Shown here one piece after another: positions 8,878-17,036 of a stretch of 33,140 nucleotides of DNA. The position numbers were made by a program, and so were the translations under genes. Source of the DNA: Helicobacteraceae bacterium (GTDB taxonomy: Bacteria; Campylobacterota; Campylobacteria; Campylobacterales; Sulfurimonadaceae); contig WFND01000167.1 in NCBI GenBank assembly GCA_015484575.1, forward strand, positions 1 through 33,140. The letters run 5' to 3'. Under the pieces are notes generated by a model that worked only from the letters and a program-made list of their open reading frames with translations, made no database searches and was not told the origin of the DNA. Numbering within the stretch: the stretch's first letter is position 1; each line of letters opens with the position of its first letter.

Positions 8878-9932
8878 GTAAAAAAATTTTAATTGTAGAT
8901 GATTCGGCACTGGTTCGTAAACAGTTACGAGAGATGATTGAGAGTCTAAATTTTGAGATTGATGTAGCCAAAAACGGTAAAGAGGCAGTTGAAAAGGCCT
9001 GTGCAGAAGATTTTAATGTTATTACGATGGATATTAATATGCCGGTTATGGATGGTTTGACGGCTGTTAAAGAGATAATGAGTGCCAATCCTACTCCTAT
9101 ACTGATGATAAGTTCATTAACATCAGATGATGCTACGACTACCATAGAGGCTATGGAGCTAGGTGCTATAGATTATATCGCTAAGCCCGGGACTATGAAT
9201 GTTGGAAAACGTGAAAACAGAGAAGAGATTTTAGAAAAGGTCGAGGCGATAAGTAAAATATCTAAAAGGCAGTTAAAACGTAAAAGAGCAAGACCTGCTT
9301 TAAGAGAGAGACCAAATCGTGTTCAAGAAAAAAGTGAGACTACTGCTGATAGCAGAGATATAAAAAAGGTACTTCTTATAGGCTCTTCGACAGGAGGTCC
9401 CGGATTGATTGAGCAGATATGTGCCTCTTTACCGGCTAGTTTCTCTTATCCTGTGTGTATAGTTCAACATATGCCCGAACAGTTTACTAAAGCTTTTGCT
9501 ACGCGTCTTGATAGAGTGAGTGCATTAACCGTGCATGAATCATCACACAATCAAGAGCTTCTGCCGGGAAATATTTATGTAGCTCGTGGCGGTGTTCATA
9601 TGCACTTTGCGAAAAAAGTTTCGGGAAAATATGTAATTCGTGAAGAGAAAGATATAAATGAGCAGTTTTTTCAACCTAGTGTTGATGAGATGTATTTTAG
9701 TGCTTTAAAAACTTTTGGCGGAGAGAAACTTATCGGTGTTATTTTGACAGGTATAGGCGATGATGGTGCCAAAGGTTTACTTGCTATAAAAAAGGCGGGT
9801 GGTTATACTATCGGTGAGAGTGAAGCTAGTGCAACCGTTTACGGAATGCCTAAAGTAGCTTATGACATCGGTGGAGTTATGGAACAGCTGGATTTTTCTA
9901 AAATAGTTAGAAAAATTGCAACATTTAAGTAG
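8874..9932 (+). CDS. cheB: Chemotaxis response regulator protein-glutamate methylesterase CheB
   Basis: N-terminal receiver (MDINMPVMDG), methylesterase GSSTGGPG, VQHMPEQFTKAFATRL, LTGIGDDGAKGL. ATGA overlap with the previous gene. Confidence 0.95.
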   Translation: MSKKILIVDDSALVRKQLREMIESLNFEIDVAKNGKEAVEKACAEDFNVITMDINMPVMDGLTAVKEIMSANPTPILMISSLTSDDATTTIEAMELGAIDYIAKPGTMNVGKRENREEILEKVEAISKISKRQLKRKRARPALRERPNRVQEKSETTADSRDIKKVLLIGSSTGGPGLIEQICASLPASFSYPVCIVQHMPEQFTKAFATRLDRVSALTVHESSHNQELLPGNIYVARGGVHMHFAKKVSGKYVIREEKDINEQFFQPSVDEMYFSALKTFGGEKLIGVILTGIGDDGAKGLLAIKKAGGYTIGESEASATVYGMPKVAYDIGGVMEQLDFSKIVRKIATFK

Positions 9933-9943
9933 TTGGAGCAGAT

Positions 9944-10567
9944 ATGGCACTTATAAAAAAACATATTGATCAAGATATAGAGTCGCTGCGTGAGTTTGAT
10001 GATCTTGAAGAGGCTATTGAGTATTTTAAAAATTATGATGATTTTGAGCATAGAAAACATGCACTTGAAGCTATAGCAAAGTTTGAAGATGGGGGTGAGT
10101 TTTTAGTTGAGGTTCTTTCAGATATATCGACAGGAAAAGCTATCGATGCTAAAGCGGCTTCACTTCTCTCATCTATGGATCCTGAAGAAGCACCTATTGA
10201 GGCTGTAATGGAGCTTCTTAAACTGCACAACGCCTATATAAGAAATTTAGCAATCTCTGTTTTACAAGATTACGGTGAGGCTATTAAATACTATATAGTT
10301 AAATTTTTAATAGGTAATGACAGAGATTTACGCATCTTTGCTATCAATGTATTGGGTGATGTCAATTTTCCTGAATCACGAGATATGCTTGTTGAACTTT
10401 TAGAAGGAGAGTCTGATATTAATGTTGCTATGACAGCTGTAGATTATATGGCAGAAATCGGTCAAGAGGAAGATATAGCACTTCTTGAGTCTTTAAAAGA
10501 GCATTTTAATCATGACCCTTATGTAGAATTTGGCGTTGATAATGCCATTAGAATGATTAAAGGCTAG
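9944..10567 (+). CDS. HEAT-repeat-like protein
   Basis: Repeated helical pairs (HRKHALEAIAKF, NAYIRNLAISVLQDYG, DLRIFAINVLGDVNFPESRDMLVELLEG, NVAMTAVDYMAEIG), located between cheB and cheR. Confidence 0.75.
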   Translation: MALIKKHIDQDIESLREFDDLEEAIEYFKNYDDFEHRKHALEAIAKFEDGGEFLVEVLSDISTGKAIDAKAASLLSSMDPEEAPIEAVMELLKLHNAYIRNLAISVLQDYGEAIKYYIVKFLIGNDRDLRIFAINVLGDVNFPESRDMLVELLEGESDINVAMTAVDYMAEIGQEEDIALLESLKEHFNHDPYVEFGVDNAIRMIKG

Positions 10568-10569
10568 GT

Positions 10570-11400
10570 ATGGCATACGCACTCTCAAAAGATAACTTTA
10601 CAAAAATGAGTGAGTTTATTTATAGAAAAAGCGGGATATATCTTGAAGAAGAGAAGCACTATGATAAACTTGCCAAATTTATCGATTCTCGTATTAATAC
10701 GTTAGGTTTAGATAATTTTAGAAGATATTTTTTTAAATTAAGGTTTGAAGATAAAGAGGGAGATGAGTTTCAAGAGCTTATGAATGCTATCACTGTTAAT
10801 GAGACATATTTCTTTAGAGAAGTAAATCAATTTGAGGTTTTAGCAAACCATATTCTGCCTAGTTTACATAAAGTAAAACCTAAAAATGAGCCTATACGTA
10901 TCTTATCTTCACCCTGTTCTACCGGCGAAGAGCCGTATTCTATTATATTACATATTTTACAAGAGGGAACAGTTGTAGAGGAACGTGACATAGAAGTCGT
11001 AGGTATTGATATAGATTCAACTGTTATTGAAAAAGCAAAAAAGTCACAATACACTTCACGCTCCGTCCATGCCATACCAAAGCCTATACTAAATAGATGG
11101 TTTAAGAAAAAAGGTATGGGTTATAGTTTGGTTGATGATTTAATCGGTGTGGTTGATTTTCAGGTTGTAAATGTTTTTGATAAGGCAGCAATGCGTAAAC
11201 TTGGTAAATTTGATGTGATATTTTCAAGAAATATGATGATATATTTTGATGATGCTTCACGTAAAGAGGTGGCAATGACTTTTTATGATCTGCTAAATCC
11301 GGGAGGGTATGTTCTTTTGGGACATGCTGAATATATGAGCCGTATCGTCTCCGTATTTAATGCAAAAAAGATAGATACGACTTTAGTATATCAAAAATAG
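10570..11400 (+). CDS. cheR: Chemotaxis protein methyltransferase CheR
   Basis: TVNETYFFREVNQFEVL, SSPCSTGEEPYSI, DVIFSRNMMIYFD, GYVLLGHAEYMS. Confidence 0.95.
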   Translation: MAYALSKDNFTKMSEFIYRKSGIYLEEEKHYDKLAKFIDSRINTLGLDNFRRYFFKLRFEDKEGDEFQELMNAITVNETYFFREVNQFEVLANHILPSLHKVKPKNEPIRILSSPCSTGEEPYSIILHILQEGTVVEERDIEVVGIDIDSTVIEKAKKSQYTSRSVHAIPKPILNRWFKKKGMGYSLVDDLIGVVDFQVVNVFDKAAMRKLGKFDVIFSRNMMIYFDDASRKEVAMTFYDLLNPGGYVLLGHAEYMSRIVSVFNAKKIDTTLVYQK

Positions 11401-11412
11401 AGGAGAGATATT

Positions 11413-11790
11413 ATGCCGTTAGTTATTTTTATAGATGATAGTGAGACAGCTTTGGCTTCAACTCGTATGGTTACAAACAGTATGCCAATTGATGTTAAGC
11501 AGTACCTACAGGCACAAAAAGCACTGCAAGAGATTGAAAGCGGTGAGATTTCACCAGATCTGATAATTACAGACCTTAATATGCCTGAGATGAACGGATT
11601 TGAATTTTTATCTGCTCTTCGTCAAGTACCTAGTGCTAAACGTGTGCCTGTTTTAATGTTGACAACAGAGACAAAAGCTGAACTGAAACAGCAGGGTAAA
11701 GCTCTTGGGCTTACCGGTTGGATTGTTAAACCTTTTAAACCAGCACAGTTAAAACAGGCTATATCAAGAGTGCTTAGGTTACCGGCATAA
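11413..11790 (+). CDS. CheY-like single-domain response regulator
   Basis: IDDSE, ITDLNMPEMNGFEF, LMLTTE, GWIVKPFKPAQL. Confidence 0.93.
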   Translation: MPLVIFIDDSETALASTRMVTNSMPIDVKQYLQAQKALQEIESGEISPDLIITDLNMPEMNGFEFLSALRQVPSAKRVPVLMLTTETKAELKQQGKALGLTGWIVKPFKPAQLKQAISRVLRLPA

Positions 11791-11799
11791 GGGGATAAG

Positions 11800-12189
11800 A
11801 TGGTCTTTTTAGATTCTATTGAACAGCTTTTGGCACATATTAAAAATGTTGAAGAAGATACTATGAGTCTCTCTAAAGATTCTCTGTTGAAGTTATCTTC
11901 ATTTTTAGAGAGAAATTCTATTGAGATTGATGATGATGTGGCACAGGCACTACAGTATCAAGATATTATTTCGCAACAACTCAGTGCGAGTATAGAAGCT
12001 ATAGAAGCCATCCAAAAGAGTATCCATCAGTTTAAATTTGCTTATAAAGAAGATGAGTCTATCGCTTTGGAGAGTATGAGTTTATTGCAAAAAAAGTTGG
12101 GTAATATACTAGAACGTGCAAAAGACAATCGTAGAGCATTTTCTGGAAATATAGATCATAATAGTGATGATGAAATAGAGTTTTTTTAG
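11800..12189 (+). CDS. Small CheZ-like helical protein (putative CheY phosphatase)
   Basis: 129 aa. Motif ALQYQDIISQQL carries D-x-x-x-Q as in the CheZ active site (E. coli DLTGQ). Acidic/aromatic C-terminus SDDEIEFF resembles the CheZ CheY-binding tail (DDLLDSLGF). Confidence 0.6.
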   Translation: MVFLDSIEQLLAHIKNVEEDTMSLSKDSLLKLSSFLERNSIEIDDDVAQALQYQDIISQQLSASIEAIEAIQKSIHQFKFAYKEDESIALESMSLLQKKLGNILERAKDNRRAFSGNIDHNSDDEIEFF

Positions 12190-12198
12190 GAGCTTAAA

Positions 12199-12564
12199 AT
12201 GGCAGTAGTAATGGTTGTAGATGATTCAAAAACGGTACGGAGCTATCATGGCTCTATTCTTAAGGCTATGGGAATTGAGATTGTAGAGGCCGAAAACGGT
12301 ATGGAAGCACTAGAGCGTAGTCTTGGCAGTAAAATAGATCTGTATTTAGTTGATGTTAATATGCCTGTTATGGATGGATACTCTTTTGTATCAGAACTTC
12401 GTAAGCAACCATCTAACAAGCTTACGCCGGTTGTTATGGTAACGACTCAGGCTCAAGAGGTTGATAAGATAGAAGCTTACAAGGTTGGTGCAAATCTGTT
12501 TGAAACAAAACCGATTAAGCCGGATCAGCTTAACGCTTACATAAATATTTTAGTACAAAGTTAG
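12199..12564 (+). CDS. CheY-like single-domain response regulator (second)
   Basis: VVDDSKTVR, LVDVNMPVMDGYSF, MVTTQ, ETKPIKPDQL. Confidence 0.93.
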   Translation: MAVVMVVDDSKTVRSYHGSILKAMGIEIVEAENGMEALERSLGSKIDLYLVDVNMPVMDGYSFVSELRKQPSNKLTPVVMVTTQAQEVDKIEAYKVGANLFETKPIKPDQLNAYINILVQS

Positions 12565-12573
12565 GGAGAAAAT

Positions 12574-15273
12574 ATGGATCCTTTATTAGAACAATTTCTG
12601 GTTGAAGCACGTGAAAATCTAAGTTTTATAGACCAAAATATTGATGCAATAGGCGGCGATGATCCTGAGTTGTTAAATTCAGTATTTAGAGCCGCCCATA
12701 CACTAAAAGGCGGCTCTGGAATAGTTGGTTTTGAATCTATAAAAGATATTACACACCATGCTGAAGATCTTCTTGATATGTTGCGTAGCGGTAAGATAGA
12801 GTTTCAAGAGTCTATGTTGGAGGCACTGTATAACGCTTTTGATGAGGTTATGAATCTTGTTGAAGCAGCTGAAGAGAGCGAAGAGATAGTAGATGCCGAC
12901 CCTGAACGCATAGAGAGTATTGCAAAAGAGTTAAATGCACAGATGGGGAAAGATGTAGAGGTAAAAGAGGAGTGGAGTGTTCCTTTTGAGTCTATAGGCG
13001 ATATTAAAAATATTGTAAATATGCCTATGGATTTTTTAAAGAATTTCGATGAAAAATTGGATTTCAAACTAGATGAATATGGAGAAGATGATTGTAATAG
13101 AAAACATCTTTTTGCCGTCAGTTTTGATGTAGATGAGTCTTGCATGGTTTACGGTAATGATCCTGTATATACACTCTCGTTACTAGAAGATGCTGTTGTT
13201 GGAGTTCATATCTGTATGGCTGAACAAAATGCCAAATCTATACTTAGCGGAATGGATGATCCTGATGGACTGTTGATGCAGGTACAGTTAACGGCTTTTA
13301 TATATGGGGCATATCCCGATATCGAAGATGCTCTGTTTAATTTTTTAGATGAACTTCAATTTGCTGTTTTGGATATATCCACCCTGCTGTCTGTTGAGAT
13401 GGGTGAGCAAAATCATCAGCTAGACATCATAAAAGAGATCTCTTCTCAGGCCAAGCTCTCTCATGAATCGATAAACGAGGCTATAAAAAAGGCTCTTCCT
13501 TTAATTGGTGAAGATAGTATTCAGTTCTCACAACTGACTCGTTTATCTGAAGTTTTAAGTAATATTTCTGAAAATGATTTAGCAAAATTGGGCTCATTTT
13601 TCACATCAATGCAGAGCGGTAGCGTTTATGAGTTTGATGAAAATGGTGAAATTTTAGATTTTAACGATAAGGTTGTCGATGAGGATAAAGAGTCAAAAAC
13701 AGCCACATTAAAGATAGATGATATAAGCAAAGCAACTCTAAATGAGATATTAACCCAACAGTTTAAAGCACTTGAAAATTTTGACAATGATGAGACTCTG
13801 TTAAGAGTATTTAGTATTTTGGATAAGGTTGGACGTTTTTATCCAGATATGCCAGAACTTAACACTCGTGATGATATTATGCAGTGGATAACTCAAGAGT
13901 TAGGTTTAACAGCTGCCGATAACTCTACAGAAAAAGAGTCTGTCAAAGAGAAGGCAGTTAAACAAGAGCCGATTAAAGAGGATAAAGTTACACAGCAAGA
14001 GAGTGTACAAAAAGAGACTAAGCAGAAAAAAACTCCAAAAAAGGAGAAGACGGTTACAAGCAAAGCAGTTGTAGGTAAAACTGTTAAAATAGAGCAAGAG
14101 TCTATAGATAATCTGATGAATATAGTAGGTGAACTTCTTGTTGCAAAAAATTCACTTCCTTATCTAGCAGATAATGTTTCAAATATGAATTCAGAGACAA
14201 TTAAACGTGAAATAATGGAGAAATATACCTTTATAAATCGTTTATCAGAGCAGTTGCAGGATTTAATAATGTCGATGCGTATGTTACCTATATCGTATGT
14301 ATTTGATCGTTATCCAAAACTCGTACGTGAAATATCAAAAAATCTAGGAAAAAAAGTAAAATTAACCATGGATGGCGGTCAGACAAAACTAGATAAAAAT
14401 ATGATAGAGATGTTAGCCGATCCTATGATTCATATTATGAGAAATTCATTAGACCACGGTATAGAGACACCGGATATTCGCCTCGAAAAAGGTAAACCAG
14501 AAGAGGGCAATGTCACATTAGAAGCCTACTCGCAATCTGATAAAATCATTATAGAGATTGTAGATGACGGTGCCGGTATAAATATTGATCGTGTTATTGC
14601 TAAAGTATTAGAAAAAGAGTTGTTGAGTATTGAAGAGATAGATGCTATGAGTGATAATGAAAAAGCAGAACTTGTGATGTTGCCGGGACTGTCCACTGCT
14701 GAAGAGATTAGTGAATACAGCGGTCGTGGTGTAGGTATGGATGTTGTTAGAAAATCGATAGAGAGTTTCGGTGGAAGCATATCCATACAGACAAGACCAA
14801 ATCAAGGTACTACTATCAGACTATCTATACCTGTTTCATTAGCTGTTACGGAACTTTTACATGTAACAATGGATGGCGTACATTATGGTCTTCCTATGGA
14901 TAATGTATCTGAGATAGTGAAGATTAATCGTGAAGATATTGAGTATCTTCATAATGAACCTTTTGTCTATATTCGTGGTGAGGTTATTCCTCTGTTATTT
15001 ATCAAAACAATGCTAAATGAAGAGGTTTTAGAAGGTTTACCTCTTCCTATTGTTGTTTTAAATATAAAAGATAATTTGGTAGCCATAGTTGTTAATGAAC
15101 TCTTAGGACAGTTAGATGTAGTACAAAAACCTTTAGAAGGTGTTATGGAAAATCACCCTATATTTAGCGGAACTGCTCTTCTTGGTAATGGACAGATTAT
15201 TATGACTATTGATCCTCTAGGTATCTTGGGTATCTCTACTCAACTTAAGTCCGAGATACAGAAGGCGTGTTGA
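12574..15273 (+). CDS. cheA: Chemotaxis histidine kinase CheA
   Basis: HPt (FRAAHTLKGGSGIVGF), HATPase (HIMRNSLDHGIE, VDDGAGI, GRGVGMDVV) and C-terminal CheW-like domain. No C-terminal receiver. Confidence 0.96.
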   Translation: MDPLLEQFLVEARENLSFIDQNIDAIGGDDPELLNSVFRAAHTLKGGSGIVGFESIKDITHHAEDLLDMLRSGKIEFQESMLEALYNAFDEVMNLVEAAEESEEIVDADPERIESIAKELNAQMGKDVEVKEEWSVPFESIGDIKNIVNMPMDFLKNFDEKLDFKLDEYGEDDCNRKHLFAVSFDVDESCMVYGNDPVYTLSLLEDAVVGVHICMAEQNAKSILSGMDDPDGLLMQVQLTAFIYGAYPDIEDALFNFLDELQFAVLDISTLLSVEMGEQNHQLDIIKEISSQAKLSHESINEAIKKALPLIGEDSIQFSQLTRLSEVLSNISENDLAKLGSFFTSMQSGSVYEFDENGEILDFNDKVVDEDKESKTATLKIDDISKATLNEILTQQFKALENFDNDETLLRVFSILDKVGRFYPDMPELNTRDDIMQWITQELGLTAADNSTEKESVKEKAVKQEPIKEDKVTQQESVQKETKQKKTPKKEKTVTSKAVVGKTVKIEQESIDNLMNIVGELLVAKNSLPYLADNVSNMNSETIKREIMEKYTFINRLSEQLQDLIMSMRMLPISYVFDRYPKLVREISKNLGKKVKLTMDGGQTKLDKNMIEMLADPMIHIMRNSLDHGIETPDIRLEKGKPEEGNVTLEAYSQSDKIIIEIVDDGAGINIDRVIAKVLEKELLSIEEIDAMSDNEKAELVMLPGLSTAEEISEYSGRGVGMDVVRKSIESFGGSISIQTRPNQGTTIRLSIPVSLAVTELLHVTMDGVHYGLPMDNVSEIVKINREDIEYLHNEPFVYIRGEVIPLLFIKTMLNEEVLEGLPLPIVVLNIKDNLVAIVVNELLGQLDVVQKPLEGVMENHPIFSGTALLGNGQIIMTIDPLGILGISTQLKSEIQKAC

Positions 15274-16043
15274 TGAAGTCACTGCTTATCTTTAAAGTAA
15301 AAAAGAATTTTTATGCTATAAATCTGGACTTTATACAGCGTATAATACAGGTTCGTGCAGCTACTGAAATTCCAAATGCTCATGAATTTATAGATGGTAT
15401 GGTATCTTATGAAGGCAGAGTGATTAAGATAGTGAATTTTCGTAAAATGACAAATTTACCTACTTATGAAGATGATCTTATAGAGTTATTTGAGAGATTA
15501 AAACAGCAACATGCACTATGGGTTGATACGTTAAAAGAGAGTGTGCAAAAAGGTGTTAAATTCTCCTTGACAACAGATTCTCATTTATGTGATTTGGGAA
15601 AATGGCTAGATAGCTTCACCTCTTATGATGAGAATGTAAGTAAAATATTAAGAGAGCTAAATAGTTTTCACAAACAGCTACACAACTCGGCTGTAGATAT
15701 TATAAAAATAGCACAGAGAGATAGAGATAAGGCTCTTGCGGAGATAGATACCAATGTTATAAGTATCTATAAATCGACAATAAATCTACTAGATACTTTT
15801 ATAGATGAATTTGACTCTGTAGCAGATTCACTCCAAAAATTACTTCTGTATAGTAATGGAGATGAATTTGCTCTAAAAGTTGATGAGATAATAGATATTG
15901 CACATGTTGATAGAGATATAACTTTGCAAAATATAGATACAGAGCCTAGTCAATATCTTGAGCTTGAAGGTGTTGTAGAGCTAAATGATATTTTAATAAA
16001 TGTGATAAAAACAGTTAAACTTCCAATAAAAGAGGTAAAATAA
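15273..16043 (+). CDS. CheW-like protein with internal CZB (chemoreceptor zinc-binding) domain
   Basis: CheW halves LLIFKVKKNFYAINLDFIQRII...DGMVSYEGRVIKIVNFRKM and LLLYSNGDEFALKVDEIIDIAHV...LEGVVELNDILINVIKTVKL flank the CZB-type residues QHALW, CDLGKWL and FHKQLH. ATG at 15273 overlaps the cheA stop (TGATG) and is preferred over the listed 15267 start. Confidence 0.82.
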   Translation: MKSLLIFKVKKNFYAINLDFIQRIIQVRAATEIPNAHEFIDGMVSYEGRVIKIVNFRKMTNLPTYEDDLIELFERLKQQHALWVDTLKESVQKGVKFSLTTDSHLCDLGKWLDSFTSYDENVSKILRELNSFHKQLHNSAVDIIKIAQRDRDKALAEIDTNVISIYKSTINLLDTFIDEFDSVADSLQKLLLYSNGDEFALKVDEIIDIAHVDRDITLQNIDTEPSQYLELEGVVELNDILINVIKTVKLPIKEVK

Positions 16044-16312
16044 TGGCAATAGATATACAAGATAACAGAGTTGTATTTTCATCTGTGATATATGAAGATG
16101 AGGTATCAACGATGCGAGACTTTTTTCAACAAAGAGCACCTGAGAAGATAAGTATAGATTTTTCCCAATGTGATGATGTTCATTTGGCTGTGTTACAGAC
16201 AATTATGGCATATAAAAAGCTTTATGATTGTGAATATCACTTTGCCAAAGAGAGAAAAATATTCCAAAGAGTGTTAGAAGGATTTGATAAGAGTGAAAAC
16301 CATTGTAATTAG
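16043..16312 (+). CDS. Small STAS-like domain protein
   Basis: 89 aa. KISIDFSQCDDVHLAVLQTIMAYKKLYDCEYHF fits a degenerate STAS fold; short overlap with the ParA ORF. Confidence 0.55.
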   Translation: MAIDIQDNRVVFSSVIYEDEVSTMRDFFQQRAPEKISIDFSQCDDVHLAVLQTIMAYKKLYDCEYHFAKERKIFQRVLEGFDKSENHCN

Positions 16313-17036
16313 CAATAGAAAAGGTGGCTCTGCTAAAACAACTACAGCGGTAAATCTTGCATCTCAACTGGCTAAAAATGCTTCTGTTCTTCTGTTAGAT
16401 TTTGATACACAAGGTCACGCTAGTATAGGAGTTGGTTCAAAGCCCTCCGAATCTTTGGGAGTTCACTCTATTTTTTTGGGTTCAACTCTTAGTGAAACGT
16501 TTATACCTACTATTCATGACAGACTGACTCTCTCTCCTGCTTTGGAGTTTTTTGATGTTTATGAGTATGCGGATTTAAGAGGCGTCTTAAAGAGCCGTTT
16601 TAAGCATGAAAGAATTGCAGAATTTTTTGACTACTGTATTATAGATACGCCTCCGACTTTTGATGCTCTGCTTAAAAACTCTCTTGAGGTTGCCGATAGA
16701 GTCGTCATCCCTTTTGTACCACATCATTTAGGTGTTGTTGCTGTTGGACAGATGGTTAGAGCCGTATATCAAAGTGCAACGATGTTGGGACGTGACGCTG
16801 CTGAAGTTGACATCTTACCCGTAATGTTTAATCCCCATATTTTAGAGCATAAAGCAGCACTTGAAAAGGTTAAAACATCTTTTGGCAAAGATAAGCTTTT
16901 CTCACCTATCGGTGTAGATATAAAATTGGCTTCACAATTTGAATCGGGTGACCCTTTAGTTTTAAACAAGCGTCGCTCTAAAGGATTAAAAGATTATAAA
17001 AATTTCACAAATGAGCTTTTGGAGCGTCTAAAATGA
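16293..17036 (+). CDS. ParA/MinD-family ATPase
   Basis: Deviant Walker A KGGSAKTTT, LLLDFDTQGHASIGVG, IIDTPPTFDALL. A GTG at 16293 (VKTIVISNRKGG) is a likelier start than the listed TTG at 16284. Confidence 0.9.
   Translation: MKTIVISNRKGGSAKTTTAVNLASQLAKNASVLLLDFDTQGHASIGVGSKPSESLGVHSIFLGSTLSETFIPTIHDRLTLSPALEFFDVYEYADLRGVLKSRFKHERIAEFFDYCIIDTPPTFDALLKNSLEVADRVVIPFVPHHLGVVAVGQMVRAVYQSATMLGRDAAEVDILPVMFNPHILEHKAALEKVKTSFGKDKLFSPIGVDIKLASQFESGDPLVLNKRRSKGLKDYKNFTNELLERLK

Noticed and set aside
13906-14097. Antisense ORF opposite the cheA linker
   Set aside because: It arises from the Lys/Glu-rich low-complexity linker of CheA (KEKAVKQEPIKEDKVTQQ...); the antisense product is Leu/Phe low-complexity with no family features.
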